A stretch of DNA of 64,000 nt from Ralstonia wenshanensis (GCF_021173085.1 NZ_CP076413.1:744001-808000); one strand, 5' to 3'; counted from the stretch's first letter, positions 26,519-35,884 are shown. Notes: generated from the sequence alone by a model not told the origin. Numbers and translations are program-made.

Positions 26519-27271
26519 ATGATCGTATTCGTGACCGGCGCAACCGCCGGGTTCGGCGCGGCCATCGCGCGGCGTTTCGTGCGAGAAGGCCATCGTGTGA
26601 TCGCGGCAGGCCGCCGCCAGGACCGTCTCGACGCGCTCAAGGCTGACCTGGGCGACGCCGTGCTGCCATTCGTGCTGGACGTGCTGGATGCCGATGCCGT
26701 TGCCGCGTTGCCCGGTACGCTGCCCGAGGGCTGGCGCGAAGTCGACGTGCTGGTCAACAACGCCGGTCTGGCCTTGGGCCTCGAACCCGCCCAGCGCGCT
26801 GATCTGTCCGACTGGGACCGCATGATCGGTACCAACTGCTCCGGACTGGTCCATATGACGCGTGCGTTGCTTCCCGCCATGGTCGAGCGCAACCGCGGTC
26901 ACATTATCAATATCGGCTCCATTGCCGGGACGTACCCGTATCCGGGCGGCAACGTGTATGGCGCGACCAAGGCGTTCGTGCGCCAGTTCTCGTTGAACTT
27001 GCGCGCAGACCTGACCGGCACGCGCGTACGCGTCTCGAACGTCGAGCCAGGTCTTTGCTCCGGCACCGAGTTTTCCAACGTGCGTTTCAAGGGCGACGAT
27101 GCCCGCGTGGAGAAGGTCTACGAAGGCACGGAAGCCCTGACCGCCGACGACATCGCCGAGGCCGTCTACTGGATGGCGGCGCTTCCCGCGCACTTCAATG
27201 TCAACGCGATGGAGCTGATGCCCGTTTGCCAGTCATTCTCGGCCACCAGCGTGACGCGAGGCATGGCCTGA
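26519..27271 (+). CDS. Short-chain dehydrogenase (YdfG-like, 3-hydroxy acid/serine dehydrogenase)
   Basis: NADP-dependent classical SDR of 250 residues. The cofactor motif is TGATAGFG, followed by NNAG; the catalytic triad is Ser in INIGSIAG and Tyr/Lys in VYGATKAFV. The closing motif PGLCSGTEFSNVRFKGD matches the YdfG group, which oxidises L-allo-threonine, serine and 3-hydroxy acids; the usual PGLVGGTEF is changed to PGLCSGTEF. The start follows GGTCCGGAGA closely. It stands alone, 69 bp before ybgC. Confidence 0.85.
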   Translation: MIVFVTGATAGFGAAIARRFVREGHRVIAAGRRQDRLDALKADLGDAVLPFVLDVLDADAVAALPGTLPEGWREVDVLVNNAGLALGLEPAQRADLSDWDRMIGTNCSGLVHMTRALLPAMVERNRGHIINIGSIAGTYPYPGGNVYGATKAFVRQFSLNLRADLTGTRVRVSNVEPGLCSGTEFSNVRFKGDDARVEKVYEGTEALTADDIAEAVYWMAALPAHFNVNAMELMPVCQSFSATSVTRGMA

Positions 27272-27340
27272 ATCCCAGCGCAAGCCCTCGGCCGGTCGGT
27301 GGATGGCTGGCCGTCACTTGCGTCTTGGTAAAATTACCCG

Positions 27341-27745
27341 ATGGCTTCTTTTGACTGGAACCTGCGCGTGTATTGGGAAGATACCGACGCGGGTGGCGTG
27401 GTGTTTTACGCCAACTATTTGAAATTTTTTGAGCGCGCCCGCACCGAGTGGCTGCGCGCGCTTGGGGTCGACCAGCAGGCGCTGGCCGATACGACCGGGG
27501 CCATTTTTGTGGTGCGCAGCACCGCTGTGGATTACCGCGCGCCGGCGCGCCTGGACGACCTGCTGCAGATCCGTTCGCGTATGGAACGGGTCGGCCCCGC
27601 GTCGGTCCAATTCGCCCAGGAAGGCTGGCGCGGCGACGTTTTGCTCGCATCAGGCACGATTCGTGTTGGATGTGTCGACCGGCTCACTTTCCGGCCGACC
27701 CCGATTCCCGCTCCCGTACTCGCAACCATCAAAGCCGCCGCATGA
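27341..27745 (+). CDS. ybgC: Tol-Pal-associated acyl-CoA thioesterase YbgC
   Basis: Hot-dog-fold thioesterase of 134 residues acting on short-chain or acyl-ACP thioesters, and the usual first gene of the tol-pal operon. The active-site region WEDTDAGGVVFYANYLKFFE holds the catalytic aspartate. Its stop overlaps the tolQ start as ATGA, so the two are translationally coupled. Confidence 0.93.
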   Translation: MASFDWNLRVYWEDTDAGGVVFYANYLKFFERARTEWLRALGVDQQALADTTGAIFVVRSTAVDYRAPARLDDLLQIRSRMERVGPASVQFAQEGWRGDVLLASGTIRVGCVDRLTFRPTPIPAPVLATIKAAA

Positions 27746-28434
27746 ATCCCGTCGAGGTCACACAAGATCTGTCGATCGTCTCGCTGGTGCTGCACGCCAG
27801 CCTCCTGGTCCAATTCGTCATGGGCCTGCTGCTGGTGATGTCGCTGTTCTCCTGGACGTACATCTTCCGCAAAGCCTTTGCCCTGCGCGCCGCGCGCAGC
27901 CAGACAGAATCGTTCGAGCGCGATTTCTGGGCCGGCGGCGACCTGCAAGCGCTGTATCAGAGCGCCGCCAACAACCGCCACACGACCGGGGCGCTCGAGC
28001 GCATCTTTGAAGCCGGCATGCGCGAATACCTCAAGGCGCGCGAGCTGCAGCGAGGCGGCGGCGATCCGAGCGCCATTCTGGATGCTTCCCGTCGTGCCAT
28101 GCGTGCGGCCTACCAGCGCGAGATGGATTCGCTCGAATCGCACCTGCCGTTCCTGGCGTCCGTCGGCTCGGTTAGCCCGTACATCGGCCTGTTCGGGACC
28201 GTGTGGGGGATCATGAACGCCTTCCGCGGCCTGTCCAACGTGCAGCAGGCGACGTTGTCGGCCGTGGCGCCCGGTATTGCCGAAGCGCTGGTCGCTACGG
28301 CCATCGGCCTGTTTGCGGCCATTCCGGCGGTGATTGCCTACAACCGCTACGCCACCGAGATGGACCGCCTGGCCAACCGCTTCGAGAGCTTCATGGAAGA
28401 GTTCTCGAACATCCTCCAGCGCCAGACGCGCTAA
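27742..28434 (+). CDS. tolQ: TolQ, inner-membrane motor component of Tol-Pal
   Basis: ExbB/MotA-like protein that, with TolR, couples the proton gradient to TolA movement during outer-membrane constriction. The 230-residue protein has three membrane helices: about residues 16-38 (LHASLLVQFVMGLLLVMSLF), about 135-155 and about 165-190. The conserved GLFGTVWGIMNAFRGL and EALVATAIGLFAAIPAVIAY segments are present. The start at 27742 overlaps the ybgC stop. Confidence 0.97.
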   Translation: MNPVEVTQDLSIVSLVLHASLLVQFVMGLLLVMSLFSWTYIFRKAFALRAARSQTESFERDFWAGGDLQALYQSAANNRHTTGALERIFEAGMREYLKARELQRGGGDPSAILDASRRAMRAAYQREMDSLESHLPFLASVGSVSPYIGLFGTVWGIMNAFRGLSNVQQATLSAVAPGIAEALVATAIGLFAAIPAVIAYNRYATEMDRLANRFESFMEEFSNILQRQTR

Positions 28435-28446
28435 GGAGCCGCGCTC

Positions 28447-28881
28447 ATGGCTACCATCCAGCGAACGCGCCGCGCCCGACGGGCCAAGGCCGACATTAAC
28501 GTCGTTCCGTACATCGACGTGATGCTGGTGCTGCTGGTCATCTTCATGGTGGCGGCGCCCGTGGTGAACCCGGGCGTGGTCAATCTGCCCTCGGTGGCCA
28601 ACGCCACGCCGCAACAGACCCAGCCGCCCATCGTCGTGACCATCAAGGGTGACGGCACGATCCTTGCTCGCGTCAAAACAGGTTCAGGAGCAATCGAGCA
28701 GAAGCTCGCCAACAACAACGAGCTGCGCGCATTTGTGAAGCAGCGCACTGACGAAAACCCCGATCAGCCCGTCGTGATTGCCGCCGACAAGTCGGTCCAA
28801 TACGACCGCGTGCTGACCGTGATGAGCGTGCTCAAGGGCGATGGCGTCAAGCGCGTCGGCCTGATGGTGAAATCGTCATGA
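28447..28881 (+). CDS. tolR: TolR, proton-channel partner of TolQ
   Basis: A 144-residue ExbD-like protein with one N-terminal membrane helix containing the proton-conducting aspartate in INVVPYIDVMLVLLVIF, and a periplasmic domain ending GVKRVGLMVKSS. It begins 12 bp after tolQ. Confidence 0.97.
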   Translation: MATIQRTRRARRAKADINVVPYIDVMLVLLVIFMVAAPVVNPGVVNLPSVANATPQQTQPPIVVTIKGDGTILARVKTGSGAIEQKLANNNELRAFVKQRTDENPDQPVVIAADKSVQYDRVLTVMSVLKGDGVKRVGLMVKSS

Positions 28882-28933
28882 GCACGTTGATGAACCGAGC
28901 GTTGACGAACCAAGGCGGGGCAACCTGAACGTC

Positions 28934-29962
28934 ATGACTACGACGTCGTTGCATCGTTATGAGCCTGTGCGCGAGCGTGGCACGCTGCGCGCGTTCGGGC
29001 TGGCGGTCCTGACACACGTTCTGCTGATCATCTTTCTGTACTTTGGCGTGCAGTGGCAGAGCAGCACCCCGCGCGGCGAAGAGGCCGAGCTGTGGGACGA
29101 GGCTGCGGTTCAGCAGGCCGTGCAGCAGGCCGCGCCGGTGCCTGAGGTCAAGCCGGAACCGGTGATCAAGGCGCCGTCGGCCAAGGTGGAAGAGGAAGCC
29201 GATATCGCGCTGGAGCAGCAGAAGCGCAAGCGTGAGCAGGAGGCTGCCGCCGCCCGTGAGGCCGAGCTTGCCCGCCGAGCCGCGGAAGACCGCGCCGAAG
29301 CTCAGCGTCAGGCCCGTCTGAAGGAAGAGCAACAGGCCCGCCAGGCGGAACTCCAACGTAAGGCCCTGGCCGAACAGCAGGCCAAGGAAAAGGCAGCTGA
29401 AAAGGCCGCGGCGGACGCGGCGCAGGCTCGCAAGAATGCGCAACTGCAAGCACAGGCCGAAGCCAAAGCCAAGGCGGAAGCCGAAGCGAAGCAGAAGGAG
29501 TTGAAAGCGAAGGCTGCTGCAGAAGCCAAGGCCAAGGCCGATGCCGAGCGCAAGGCGAATGAATCGCGCGCCAATGCGCAACGCCAGGCGCAGCTGGATC
29601 GGCTGCGCGCAATGGCGGGTGCGGGTGCGACTGGCACGGTGGCGGGCTCTGGCGGTGGTGTCGGCAATGCTCAGGGCACGGGTGGTACAGCATCGGCAGG
29701 GTATGCCGAGCGTGTGCGAGCCAAGGTCAAGCCGAACATCCTGTTCGATCCTTCGGCCGTCAATGGCAACCCATCGGCGGTCGTGTCGGTGCAGATGGCA
29801 CCGGACGGTTCGATCCTGTCCAAGCGGCTGACGAAATCGAGCGGCAACGGCGCCTATGACGAGGCTGTCATGCGCGCGGTCGAGCGCTCTGATCCGTTGC
29901 CACGCGACACCAATGGCAAAGCGCCGTCGAGCGTCATCCTGACGTTCCGGCCGAAGGAATAA
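28934..29962 (+). CDS. tolA: TolA, periplasm-spanning Tol protein
   Basis: Links the TolQR motor to TolB and Pal. The 342 residues consist of a membrane helix at about 20-38 ([19 protein letters not shown]), a long Ala/Lys/Glu/Gln coiled-coil domain (about 75-215), a glycine-rich hinge ([16 protein letters not shown]), and a C-terminal TonB-like domain that begins [15 protein letters not shown]. The helical domain is very repetitive at DNA level, with many GCC/AAG/GAA codons. It starts 52 bp after tolR; a second ATG at 28879 belongs to a short frame without support. Confidence 0.95.
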   Translation: MTTTSLHRYEPVRERGTLRAFGLAVLTHVLLIIFLYFGVQWQSSTPRGEEAELWDEAAVQQAVQQAAPVPEVKPEPVIKAPSAKVEEEADIALEQQKRKREQEAAAAREAELARRAAEDRAEAQRQARLKEEQQARQAELQRKALAEQQAKEKAAEKAAADAAQARKNAQLQAQAEAKAKAEAEAKQKELKAKAAAEAKAKADAERKANESRANAQRQAQLDRLRAMAGAGATGTVAGSGGGVGNAQGTGGTASAGYAERVRAKVKPNILFDPSAVNGNPSAVVSVQMAPDGSILSKRLTKSSGNGAYDEAVMRAVERSDPLPRDTNGKAPSSVILTFRPKE

Positions 29963-30029
29963 CGGGTCGGTGCTCGCCTACGCGGCGTCGGCCAACGGTA
30001 CTCAGATTCCGGATTTGATAGTAGGGAAG

Positions 30030-31334
30030 ATGAACATGATGCGAACGATGTGGATCCCGATGTTCCGACGCGCAGCGCAGGCGCTGCTGCTGACTGCGGC
30101 AAGCGCCGGCGTGGCCCATGCCCAGCTCAACGTGGAGATCTCGGGCGTCGGCGCCAGCCAGTACCCGATCGCGATCGCCAACTTCCAGGGCGAGGCACAG
30201 GCCCCGCAAAACCTCTCGGCGATTGTCCGGGCAGACCTGGTGCGCAGCGGCCGCTTCTCAAACGTCGATGTGGCCGGCGCCGTGGTGCCGGAAAGCCCGG
30301 CACCTGACCTGGGTGCATGGAAAGCCAAGGGCGCCGCAGCCTTCGTGGGCGGCACCGTGACCCGCAACGGCGACCGCTACGAAATCCGCTTCCGCCTGTA
30401 CGACACCGCCAAGGGCGAAAGCCTGGGCGGCCTGTCGCTTACGCGCGGCCCTGGCCAACTGCGGCTGGCCGCGCACGAAATTGCCGATTACATCTATCAG
30501 AAGCTGATTGGCGAGCGCGGTATTTTTGCGACGCGGCTGTCGTACGTGTCCAAGGTCGGCCGCCGCTTCCAGCTGCAGATTTCCGACTCGGACGGCGCCA
30601 ATCCGCAGATCGCATTGACGAGCAATGAGCCGATCATCTCGCCGTCGTGGTCGCCGGACGGCACCAAGGTCGCGTATGTGTCGTTCGAAAGCAAGAAGCC
30701 GGTGGTGTACGTGCATGACCTGGTGGCGGGCCGCCGCACGGTCATCTCGAACCAGAAGGGCAACAACTCGGCACCGGCCTGGTCGCCGGACGGCCGCCAC
30801 GTGGCGGTGTCGCTCTCGCGCGATGGCAACACGCAGGTCTACCTGGTCAACGCCGATGGCTCGGGCCTGCGCCGCCTGAGCCGCAGCAGCGCCATCGATA
30901 CGGAGCCGTCGTTCTCGCCGGATGGCCGTTACATCTACTTCACGAGCGATCGTGGCGGCGCCCCGCAGATCTATCGCATGTCGGTTGACGGCGAAGAGGC
31001 GGGCGGTGCGCAGCGCGTGACGTTCAAGGGCAACTACAACACGAGCCCGCGGGTGTCGCCGGACGGCAAGCTGCTGGCGTACATCTCGCGTGTGGGCGGC
31101 GCGTTCCGCCTGTACACGCAGGACTTGTCCAACGGCGATGTGAATGCGCTGACGGATACATCGCACGATGAATCGCCGAGCTTTGCTGCCAACGGCAAGT
31201 TCATCCTGTATTCCACGCGCGTTGGCGGCAAATCGGTGTTGGCCGCCGTGTCGACCGATGGCCGTACGCGTCAGGTTCTTTCCCTCCAGGCCGGCGAAGT
31301 TCGTGAGCCGGCGTGGGGTCCTTTCATGCAATAA
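30030..31334 (+). CDS. tolB: TolB, periplasmic beta-propeller of Tol-Pal
   Basis: Periplasmic protein of about 434 residues: a signal peptide ([20 protein letters not shown]) followed by an alpha/beta domain and a six-bladed propeller made of SPDG repeats ([44 protein letters not shown]). It binds Pal and TolA. Three in-frame ATGs at 30030, 30036 and 30039 follow AGGGAAG; the sequence does not decide among them. The frame extends left to 29970, but that part overlaps no signal peptide logic. Confidence 0.96.
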   Translation: MNMMRTMWIPMFRRAAQALLLTAASAGVAHAQLNVEISGVGASQYPIAIANFQGEAQAPQNLSAIVRADLVRSGRFSNVDVAGAVVPESPAPDLGAWKAKGAAAFVGGTVTRNGDRYEIRFRLYDTAKGESLGGLSLTRGPGQLRLAAHEIADYIYQKLIGERGIFATRLSYVSKVGRRFQLQISDSDGANPQIALTSNEPIISPSWSPDGTKVAYVSFESKKPVVYVHDLVAGRRTVISNQKGNNSAPAWSPDGRHVAVSLSRDGNTQVYLVNADGSGLRRLSRSSAIDTEPSFSPDGRYIYFTSDRGGAPQIYRMSVDGEEAGGAQRVTFKGNYNTSPRVSPDGKLLAYISRVGGAFRLYTQDLSNGDVNALTDTSHDESPSFAANGKFILYSTRVGGKSVLAAVSTDGRTRQVLSLQAGEVREPAWGPFMQ

Positions 31335-31363
31335 CGAAGCTGTTCCACTAGGAGAAATCGGAC

Positions 31364-31885
31364 ATGTCGAAGTCCCAAACCATGATCAAACTCGCAGCCA
31401 TTGCCGCGCTGCTGGCCCTGGGCGCTTGCAGCTCGGGCGTGAAGCTCGATGACACCGCCAAGAACGGTACGGGCGGTGCCGCCGGCACGGGCGCTGATGC
31501 GCGCACGGTGACCCCGGTGGACGTGGGCCGTGACGAGCTGACCGACCCGAACAGCCCGCTGGCCAAGCGCAGCATCTACTTCGATTTCGACAGCTACTCG
31601 GTCAAGCCGGAGTACCAGGGCCTGCTGGGTCAGCACTCGCGTTACCTGCAATCGCATAACCAGCGCAAGATCCTGATCCAGGGCAACACCGACGAGCGCG
31701 GCACGAGCGAATACAACCTCGCACTGGGCCAGAAGCGTGCAGAGGCCGTGCGTCGCGCCCTGTCGTCGATGGGGGTGCCTGACAGCCAGATGGAAGCCGT
31801 GAGCCTGGGTAAGGAAAAGCCGCAAGCGACCGGCCACGACGAAGACTCGTGGGCACAGAACCGCCGCGCCGACATCGTCTATTGA
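31364..31885 (+). CDS. pal: Peptidoglycan-associated lipoprotein Pal
   Basis: Outer-membrane lipoprotein that binds peptidoglycan and TolB. The 173-residue precursor has a lipobox LGACSSG, giving Cys24 or nearby as the acylated residue, a Gly/Thr linker, and an OmpA-like domain with ILIQGNTDERGTSEYNLALG, whose NTDERG and the downstream arginine contact meso-diaminopimelate. It begins 29 bp after tolB with AGGAGA upstream. Confidence 0.97.
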   Translation: MSKSQTMIKLAAIAALLALGACSSGVKLDDTAKNGTGGAAGTGADARTVTPVDVGRDELTDPNSPLAKRSIYFDFDSYSVKPEYQGLLGQHSRYLQSHNQRKILIQGNTDERGTSEYNLALGQKRAEAVRRALSSMGVPDSQMEAVSLGKEKPQATGHDEDSWAQNRRADIVY

Positions 31886-31904
31886 TCGGTACGGTTTGAA
31901 GTGG

Positions 31905-31939
31905 AACGCGCCGGCTGCGAGGTTGCGGCCGGCGTTCTT
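31905..31939 (+). terminator. Possible attenuating terminator between pal and cpoB
   Basis: CGCCGGC at 31909-31915 pairs with GCCGGCG at 31928-31934 and TTCTT follows; outer AACG/CGTT can extend it with a bulge. It is weaker than the operon-end terminator at 32766 and probably only lowers read-through into cpoB. Confidence 0.5.
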
Positions 31940-31953
31940 ACGTTGGCAATCAC

Positions 31954-32739
31954 ATGAATACGATGATGAAACAGCGCGCTTATGGGGCCACGCGTCGGGC
32001 CATCCTGATGGCGACGCTCGTCGCGGGTGGCGCCCTCACCATGGCCGGCCCGGCGGCAGCGGGGGTGTTTGACGACGATGAGGCGCGCCGCGCCATCATC
32101 GACATGCGCGACAAGTTCAACAACTTCCAGTCGACGGCGGCCCAGCGCATCGATCAGAACAGTAAGAACCTGATCGATGCGCAAAACCAGATTGAAACGC
32201 TCAAATCCGAAGTGGCTCGCCTGCGGGGGCAGAACGAAGTCCTGCAGAACAGCGTCGATACGCTGACCAAGCAGCAGAAGGATTACTACGCCGACCTCGA
32301 TGCGCGCCTGAAGAAGTTCGAGCCGCAGCAAGCGACGGTGGACGGCCGCGAAGGCATGGTCCAGCCGAACGAGAAGCCGGAATACGACGCTGCGCTCAAG
32401 GCATTCCAGGGTGGCGACTTCAAGGGCGCGGGCAACCAGTTCTCGGCGTTCGTGAAGAAGTATCCGCAAAGCCCGTATCTGCCGCTGGCGCAGTTCTGGC
32501 TGGGCAATGCGCTCTATGCGCAGCGCGACTACAAGGGCTCGAGCTACGTGCTGGAGAACATGGCACGCAGCAACCCGCAGCATCCGAAGGCGCCCGATGC
32601 GTTGCTGCAGGTGGCGACCAACCAGGGTGAGTCGGGCCAGAAGGCGGCCGCACGCAAGACGCTGGAATCGGTGGTCTCGCAGTATCCCGGTACCGAGCAG
32701 GCCAAGACCGCGCAAAGCCGCCTGAAGACGATGCGCTGA
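31954..32739 (+). CDS. cpoB: CpoB (YbgF), Tol-Pal coordinator of division
   Basis: Periplasmic protein that links Tol-Pal constriction with PBP1B-driven peptidoglycan synthesis. The 261-residue precursor has a signal peptide (ATLVAGGALTMAGPAAA), an N-terminal trimerising coiled coil at about 45-110, and three C-terminal TPR units starting near residue 140 (YDAALKAFQGGDFKGAGNQF). It is the last gene of the tol-pal unit before a strong terminator. Confidence 0.95.
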   Translation: MNTMMKQRAYGATRRAILMATLVAGGALTMAGPAAAGVFDDDEARRAIIDMRDKFNNFQSTAAQRIDQNSKNLIDAQNQIETLKSEVARLRGQNEVLQNSVDTLTKQQKDYYADLDARLKKFEPQQATVDGREGMVQPNEKPEYDAALKAFQGGDFKGAGNQFSAFVKKYPQSPYLPLAQFWLGNALYAQRDYKGSSYVLENMARSNPQHPKAPDALLQVATNQGESGQKAAARKTLESVVSQYPGTEQAKTAQSRLKTMR

Positions 32740-32765
32740 ACGGCAAGCTGCAAGGCATATGAACA

Positions 32766-32800
32766 AACGCCCGCCCGTGGCTGCACCGGCGGGCGTTTTT
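32766..32800 (+). terminator. Rho-independent terminator ending the tol-pal operon
   Basis: AACGCCCGCC pairs with GGCGGGCGTT over 10 bp around a 12-base loop and is followed by TTTTT. Confidence 0.92.
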
Positions 32801-32901
32801 CATGGGGCGCCGAATGGCGGGCATATGCCGCATCCGGCGCGGGCAGGGCGGCGGCACGCTAAAATGCGGACCTTCCCGATTTGCTTCGCAAGGCTTCGCC
32901 C

Positions 32902-33576
32902 ATGAAAAAACGCGCCATCGTCCTGCTCTCCGGCGGGCTGGACTCTGCCACCGTGCTCGCCATGGCCAATGCCGATGGCTTTGAGACTTACGCGCTGTCG
33001 ATGCGCTATGGCCAACGCCACTCCTCCGAGTTGGAAGCGGCCAAGAAAGTGGCGGCGGCGCTCGGCGCAATGCGCCATGAAATCGTCGATCTGGACCTGC
33101 GCAAGTTCGGTGGCTCCGCGTTGACCGACGACACGCTCGACGTGCCGACCGACGGTGCGCAGTCAGGCATTCCGATCACGTATGTGCCGGCGCGCAACAC
33201 GATCATGCTGTCGCTGGCGCTTGGCTGGGCCGAGGCGGTTGGCGCGCGTGACCTCTTCTTTGGTGCGAATGCCGTGGACTACTCCGGCTATCCGGATTGC
33301 CGCCCCGAATACGTTGCCGCTTACGAAACGCTCGCCAACCTGGCGACGAAGGCTGGCGTGGAAGGCGAGCGCATCCGCGTGAACGCACCCATCATCAACA
33401 TGACCAAGGCGGAGATCATCCAGGCCGGCGTGCGGCTGGGCGTGGACTACGGCCTGACCGTGTCGTGCTACAAGGCCGACGACGAAGGCCGCGCGTGCGG
33501 CGTGTGCGATTCGTGCCGCATCCGCAAGGCCGGGTTTGAAGCCGCCGGCGTGCCCGACCCCACCCGCTACGTCTAA
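32902..33576 (+). CDS. queC: 7-cyano-7-deazaguanine synthase QueC
   Basis: ATP-dependent enzyme converting 7-carboxy-7-deazaguanine to preQ0 in queuosine tRNA modification. The 224-residue protein has the PP-loop [13 protein letters not shown] at the N-terminus and the zinc site made by the cysteines in [19 protein letters not shown] chose the ATG at 32902 ([12 protein letters not shown]). It lies just after the tol-pal operon, a frequent location, but is separated by a terminator. No preQ1 riboswitch is evident in the 100-bp upstream region. Confidence 0.97.
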   Translation: MKKRAIVLLSGGLDSATVLAMANADGFETYALSMRYGQRHSSELEAAKKVAAALGAMRHEIVDLDLRKFGGSALTDDTLDVPTDGAQSGIPITYVPARNTIMLSLALGWAEAVGARDLFFGANAVDYSGYPDCRPEYVAAYETLANLATKAGVEGERIRVNAPIINMTKAEIIQAGVRLGVDYGLTVSCYKADDEGRACGVCDSCRIRKAGFEAAGVPDPTRYV

Positions 33577-33582
33577 CGCACC

Positions 33583-34698
33583 ATGCCCGATATCGACCTC
33601 AACGCGTTGTCCCACACGGTGCTGTGGGCCACGTTCGCGCTTACGTTCGTGTTTGGCGCGATCCTGCAGCGCACGCACTTCTGCACGATGGGCGCGGTGT
33701 CCGACGTCGTCAACATCGGCGACTGGAACCGGTTGCGCATGTGGGCGCTGGCCATCGGCGTGGCCATGATCGGCACAGGATGCCTGAGTTGGCTTGGCCT
33801 GATCGATACAAGCAAGACGATCTACACGGCAAGCAAGCTGCTGTGGCTGTCGTCTCTGGTGGGCGGCCTGCTGTTCGGCTTCGGCATGGTGCTGGGCTCG
33901 GGCTGCGGCAGCAAGACGCTGGTGCGCATTGGCGGCGGCAATCTCAAGTCGGTCGTGGTGTTCGTGTTCCTGGGGCTGGCGGCATACATGACGCTCAAGG
34001 GCGTATTTGGCGTGGTGCGTGTGGCCACGGTGGATAGCGTTGCCATTGCGCTGCCGACGTCGCAGGATCTGCCCAGCGTGCTGAGCCACGCGTTCTCCGC
34101 CGATGTGCGCATGCTGCGCCTGGTGCTGGCGCTGGTGATGGGCGGGGCGCTGTCGCTGTGGGCGCTGCTCGCGCGTGATTTCCGCACGCGTGACAACCTG
34201 CTCGGCGGCATCGGCGTCGGGCTCATCATCGTCGGCATGTGGTATGTGTCGGGGCATCTCGGCTACGTGCAGGAAGATCCGAACACGCTGCAGGAAGCCT
34301 TTGTAGCGACCAACAGCGGCCGCATGGAAGCGCTCAGCTTCGTTGCGCCGGTGTCGTACACGCTGGAGTGGCTGATGTTCTTCAGCGATACGTCGAAGGT
34401 GCTGACGGTCGGCATCGTGAGCGTGCTGGGGGTGATTGCTGGCTCGGCGGTGGTGGCACTGGCCACGCGCACGTTCCGCTGGGAAGGCTTTGCCAGTGCC
34501 GAGGACACGGGCAATCACATCATTGGCGGCATCCTGATGGGCATTGGGGGCGTCACGGCGCTGGGATGCACGATCGGGCAGGGCCTGTCGGGCGTGTCGA
34601 CGTTGGCGATCGGCTCGTTCATCGCGCTGGCCGGTATCGTGATCGGTGCGGTGCTGGCGTTCCGCTACCAGATGTGGCGGATGGAGCGGCTTGTCTGA
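33583..34698 (+). CDS. YeeE/YedE (TsuA-like) sulfur-compound transporter
   Basis: Inner-membrane protein of 371 residues with about ten hydrophobic segments. It carries the three conserved cysteine motifs of the YeeE/YedE family: THFCTMGAVSD (C34), GSGCGSKTLVRIGGGN (C108) and GCTIGQGLSG (C329). In the thiosulfate transporter TsuA such cysteines relay thiosulfate through the membrane by S-H...S contacts. It starts 6 bp after queC, so both are probably one transcript. No TusA/YeeD-type sulfur carrier gene lies beside it. The exact substrate is inferred from family. Confidence 0.85.
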   Translation: MPDIDLNALSHTVLWATFALTFVFGAILQRTHFCTMGAVSDVVNIGDWNRLRMWALAIGVAMIGTGCLSWLGLIDTSKTIYTASKLLWLSSLVGGLLFGFGMVLGSGCGSKTLVRIGGGNLKSVVVFVFLGLAAYMTLKGVFGVVRVATVDSVAIALPTSQDLPSVLSHAFSADVRMLRLVLALVMGGALSLWALLARDFRTRDNLLGGIGVGLIIVGMWYVSGHLGYVQEDPNTLQEAFVATNSGRMEALSFVAPVSYTLEWLMFFSDTSKVLTVGIVSVLGVIAGSAVVALATRTFRWEGFASAEDTGNHIIGGILMGIGGVTALGCTIGQGLSGVSTLAIGSFIALAGIVIGAVLAFRYQMWRMERLV

Positions 34699-34709
34699 CC
34701 GGAGGGGCG

Positions 34710-34739
34710 TTGACAGAGGCGCGGATATCTTCCTATAAT
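34710..34739 (+). promoter_or_regulatory. Promoter of tRNA-Lys
   Basis: TTGACA at 34710-34715 and TATAAT at 34734-34739 are both perfect consensus hexamers with an 18-base spacer, ending 11 bases before the tRNA. Confidence 0.9.
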
Positions 34740-34750
34740 CGCGGTCTTTG

Positions 34751-34826
34751 GGGTCTTTAGCTCAGTCGGTAGAGCAGTAGACTTTTAATCTATTGGTCGC
34801 GGGTTCGAATCCCGCAGGACCCACCA
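34751..34826 (+). tRNA. tRNA-Lys (anticodon UUU)
   Basis: A 76-nt cloverleaf: acceptor stem GGGTCTT/AGGACCC, D-arm GCTC...GAGC, anticodon loop CTTTTAA with anticodon TTT at 34784-34786, variable loop TGGTC, T-arm GCGGG-TTCGAAT-CCCGC, and an encoded CCA end. It has its own perfect promoter and terminator, so it forms a single-gene transcription unit. Confidence 0.98.
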
Positions 34827-34835
34827 AAAATTCGA

Positions 34836-34865
34836 AGGGCTGACAGGCGACTGTCGGCCCTTTTT
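34836..34865 (+). terminator. Terminator of tRNA-Lys
   Basis: An 11-bp stem (one G-T pair) AGGGCTGACAG/CTGTCGGCCCT closes a GCGA tetraloop and is followed by TTTTT. Confidence 0.92.
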
Positions 34866-35051
34866 GTTTGGCTGTCCTTCCGCCCAACTTCGTCTCCTCG
34901 GGCGCTCTCTGCGTGGTCGAGCATCCACATCGATAGCACGGTGTGCCTTCCCGATAGCGTCATCACCTGACCGCCGCGTCGCTTTCCGCCCGCGCCGCTA
35001 GGGATTTCCTCTATAGCGCTCATCACCTGCAGCAACCACCATATCTTCCAT

Positions 35052-35065
35052 TGGAACCGGTTCCA
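35052..35065. promoter_or_regulatory. PtxS-like LacI-family operator before kguE
   Basis: TGGAACCGGTTCCA is a perfect 14-bp palindrome 20 bp before the kguE ATG. Its core AACCGGTT fits the LacI-family rule (AAnCGnTT), and it differs from the Pseudomonas PtxS operator I recall (TGAAACCGGTTTCA) by one symmetric base pair change. The regulator gene ptxS closes the same operon. I found no second copy in the window. Confidence 0.75.
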
Positions 35066-35084
35066 TACGGAGAAAAGCGCACAA

Positions 35085-35855
35085 ATGGCAGATATCGTGA
35101 TCGTGGCGAGCGCGTTTGGCGCCGCCCACGTGCTCGAGCAGGGGCATCACGCCTATGTTCCCGTGGCCGCATCGGTCGGCGCGGCCGGCTTCGAGGTGCG
35201 GCGCGAACTCTTGCCCGCTGGGCTCGATGGCACGGTCTCGGCGCAGCTCCTCGCTGCCTTGGGCCGGCTGATTGCCGCGCATGGCCTCTGGGCGGTCTAT
35301 TCGACGCCGGCCACGCTGTACGCGGACGACGGCGCTCTGGATGCTGCCGCTATTCGCGGCGCGCTGGCGGAAGCGCAAACCTTGGGCGCGCGCATCGTGA
35401 AGTTCCAGCTTGGCGGGTTTGCCGGCGATGCGTCGGCAGAAGTGCTGGCCCAGCTGCTGCAAGGCTGGCGCCCCCGGGTGCTGGTTGAGAACGGTCAGCA
35501 TACGGTGGGCGGCTCCCTCGCGCAGTTCCGAGGTTTGTTCGACGCATTGGAAAGCGCGGGTGTGGCCGACATGCTGGGCATGACATTCGATGTTGGCAAC
35601 TGGGAGTGGTCGGGTGAAGCGCCGCTGGCGTGTGCGCGAGCCCTGGCCCCCTATGTGGAATACATCCATTGCAAGAGCGTCGCAGGTGAGGGGGCACGCC
35701 GCTTTGCGGTGGCGCCAGCGGGCAGCGATGCGGGGTTCGCCGCTGTGTTGGCAGCATTGCCGGGCGATGTTCCGCGCGGCATCGAATTTCCGTTCGACGC
35801 GGTCGATCTCGCCGCCAATGCCCATCAGCATGTCACGTGGCTCAAGGCCGCCTGA
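35085..35855 (+). CDS. kguE: KguE, sugar phosphate isomerase/epimerase-like protein
   Basis: A 256-residue TIM-barrel protein of the xylose-isomerase-like superfamily; AP endonuclease/epimerase-type metal ligands are suggested by VENGQHTVGG, MTFDVGNWEW and EYIHCKSV. In Pseudomonas the first gene of the 2-ketogluconate operon encodes such a protein, whose exact reaction is not settled. Identification as kguE rests mainly on operon position before kinase, transporter and reductase genes. A strong palindromic operator stands directly upstream, so it is probably the first gene of the unit. Confidence 0.75.
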   Translation: MADIVIVASAFGAAHVLEQGHHAYVPVAASVGAAGFEVRRELLPAGLDGTVSAQLLAALGRLIAAHGLWAVYSTPATLYADDGALDAAAIRGALAEAQTLGARIVKFQLGGFAGDASAEVLAQLLQGWRPRVLVENGQHTVGGSLAQFRGLFDALESAGVADMLGMTFDVGNWEWSGEAPLACARALAPYVEYIHCKSVAGEGARRFAVAPAGSDAGFAAVLAALPGDVPRGIEFPFDAVDLAANAHQHVTWLKAA

Positions 35856-35884
35856 CTGTGACTCGACATCAAAGGAGCTTACGC

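Noticed and set aside
29200..29610. Repetitive DNA in tolA as a tandem repeat element
   Set aside because: The repeats encode the normal Ala/Lys/Glu-rich coiled coil of TolA and are not exact tandem units.
33163..34518. Minus-strand open frame of 451 codons opposite queC and the YeeE-like gene
   Set aside because: Histidine/arginine/glutamine-rich shadow frame antisense to two genes with clear family motifs.
34790..35035. Minus-strand open frame of 81 codons ending GGSCGIRTRDQ
   Set aside because: Its end is the antisense of tRNA-Lys; peptides of the CGIRTRDQ kind are a well-known false translation of tRNA genes, and no ribosome site or homology supports the rest.
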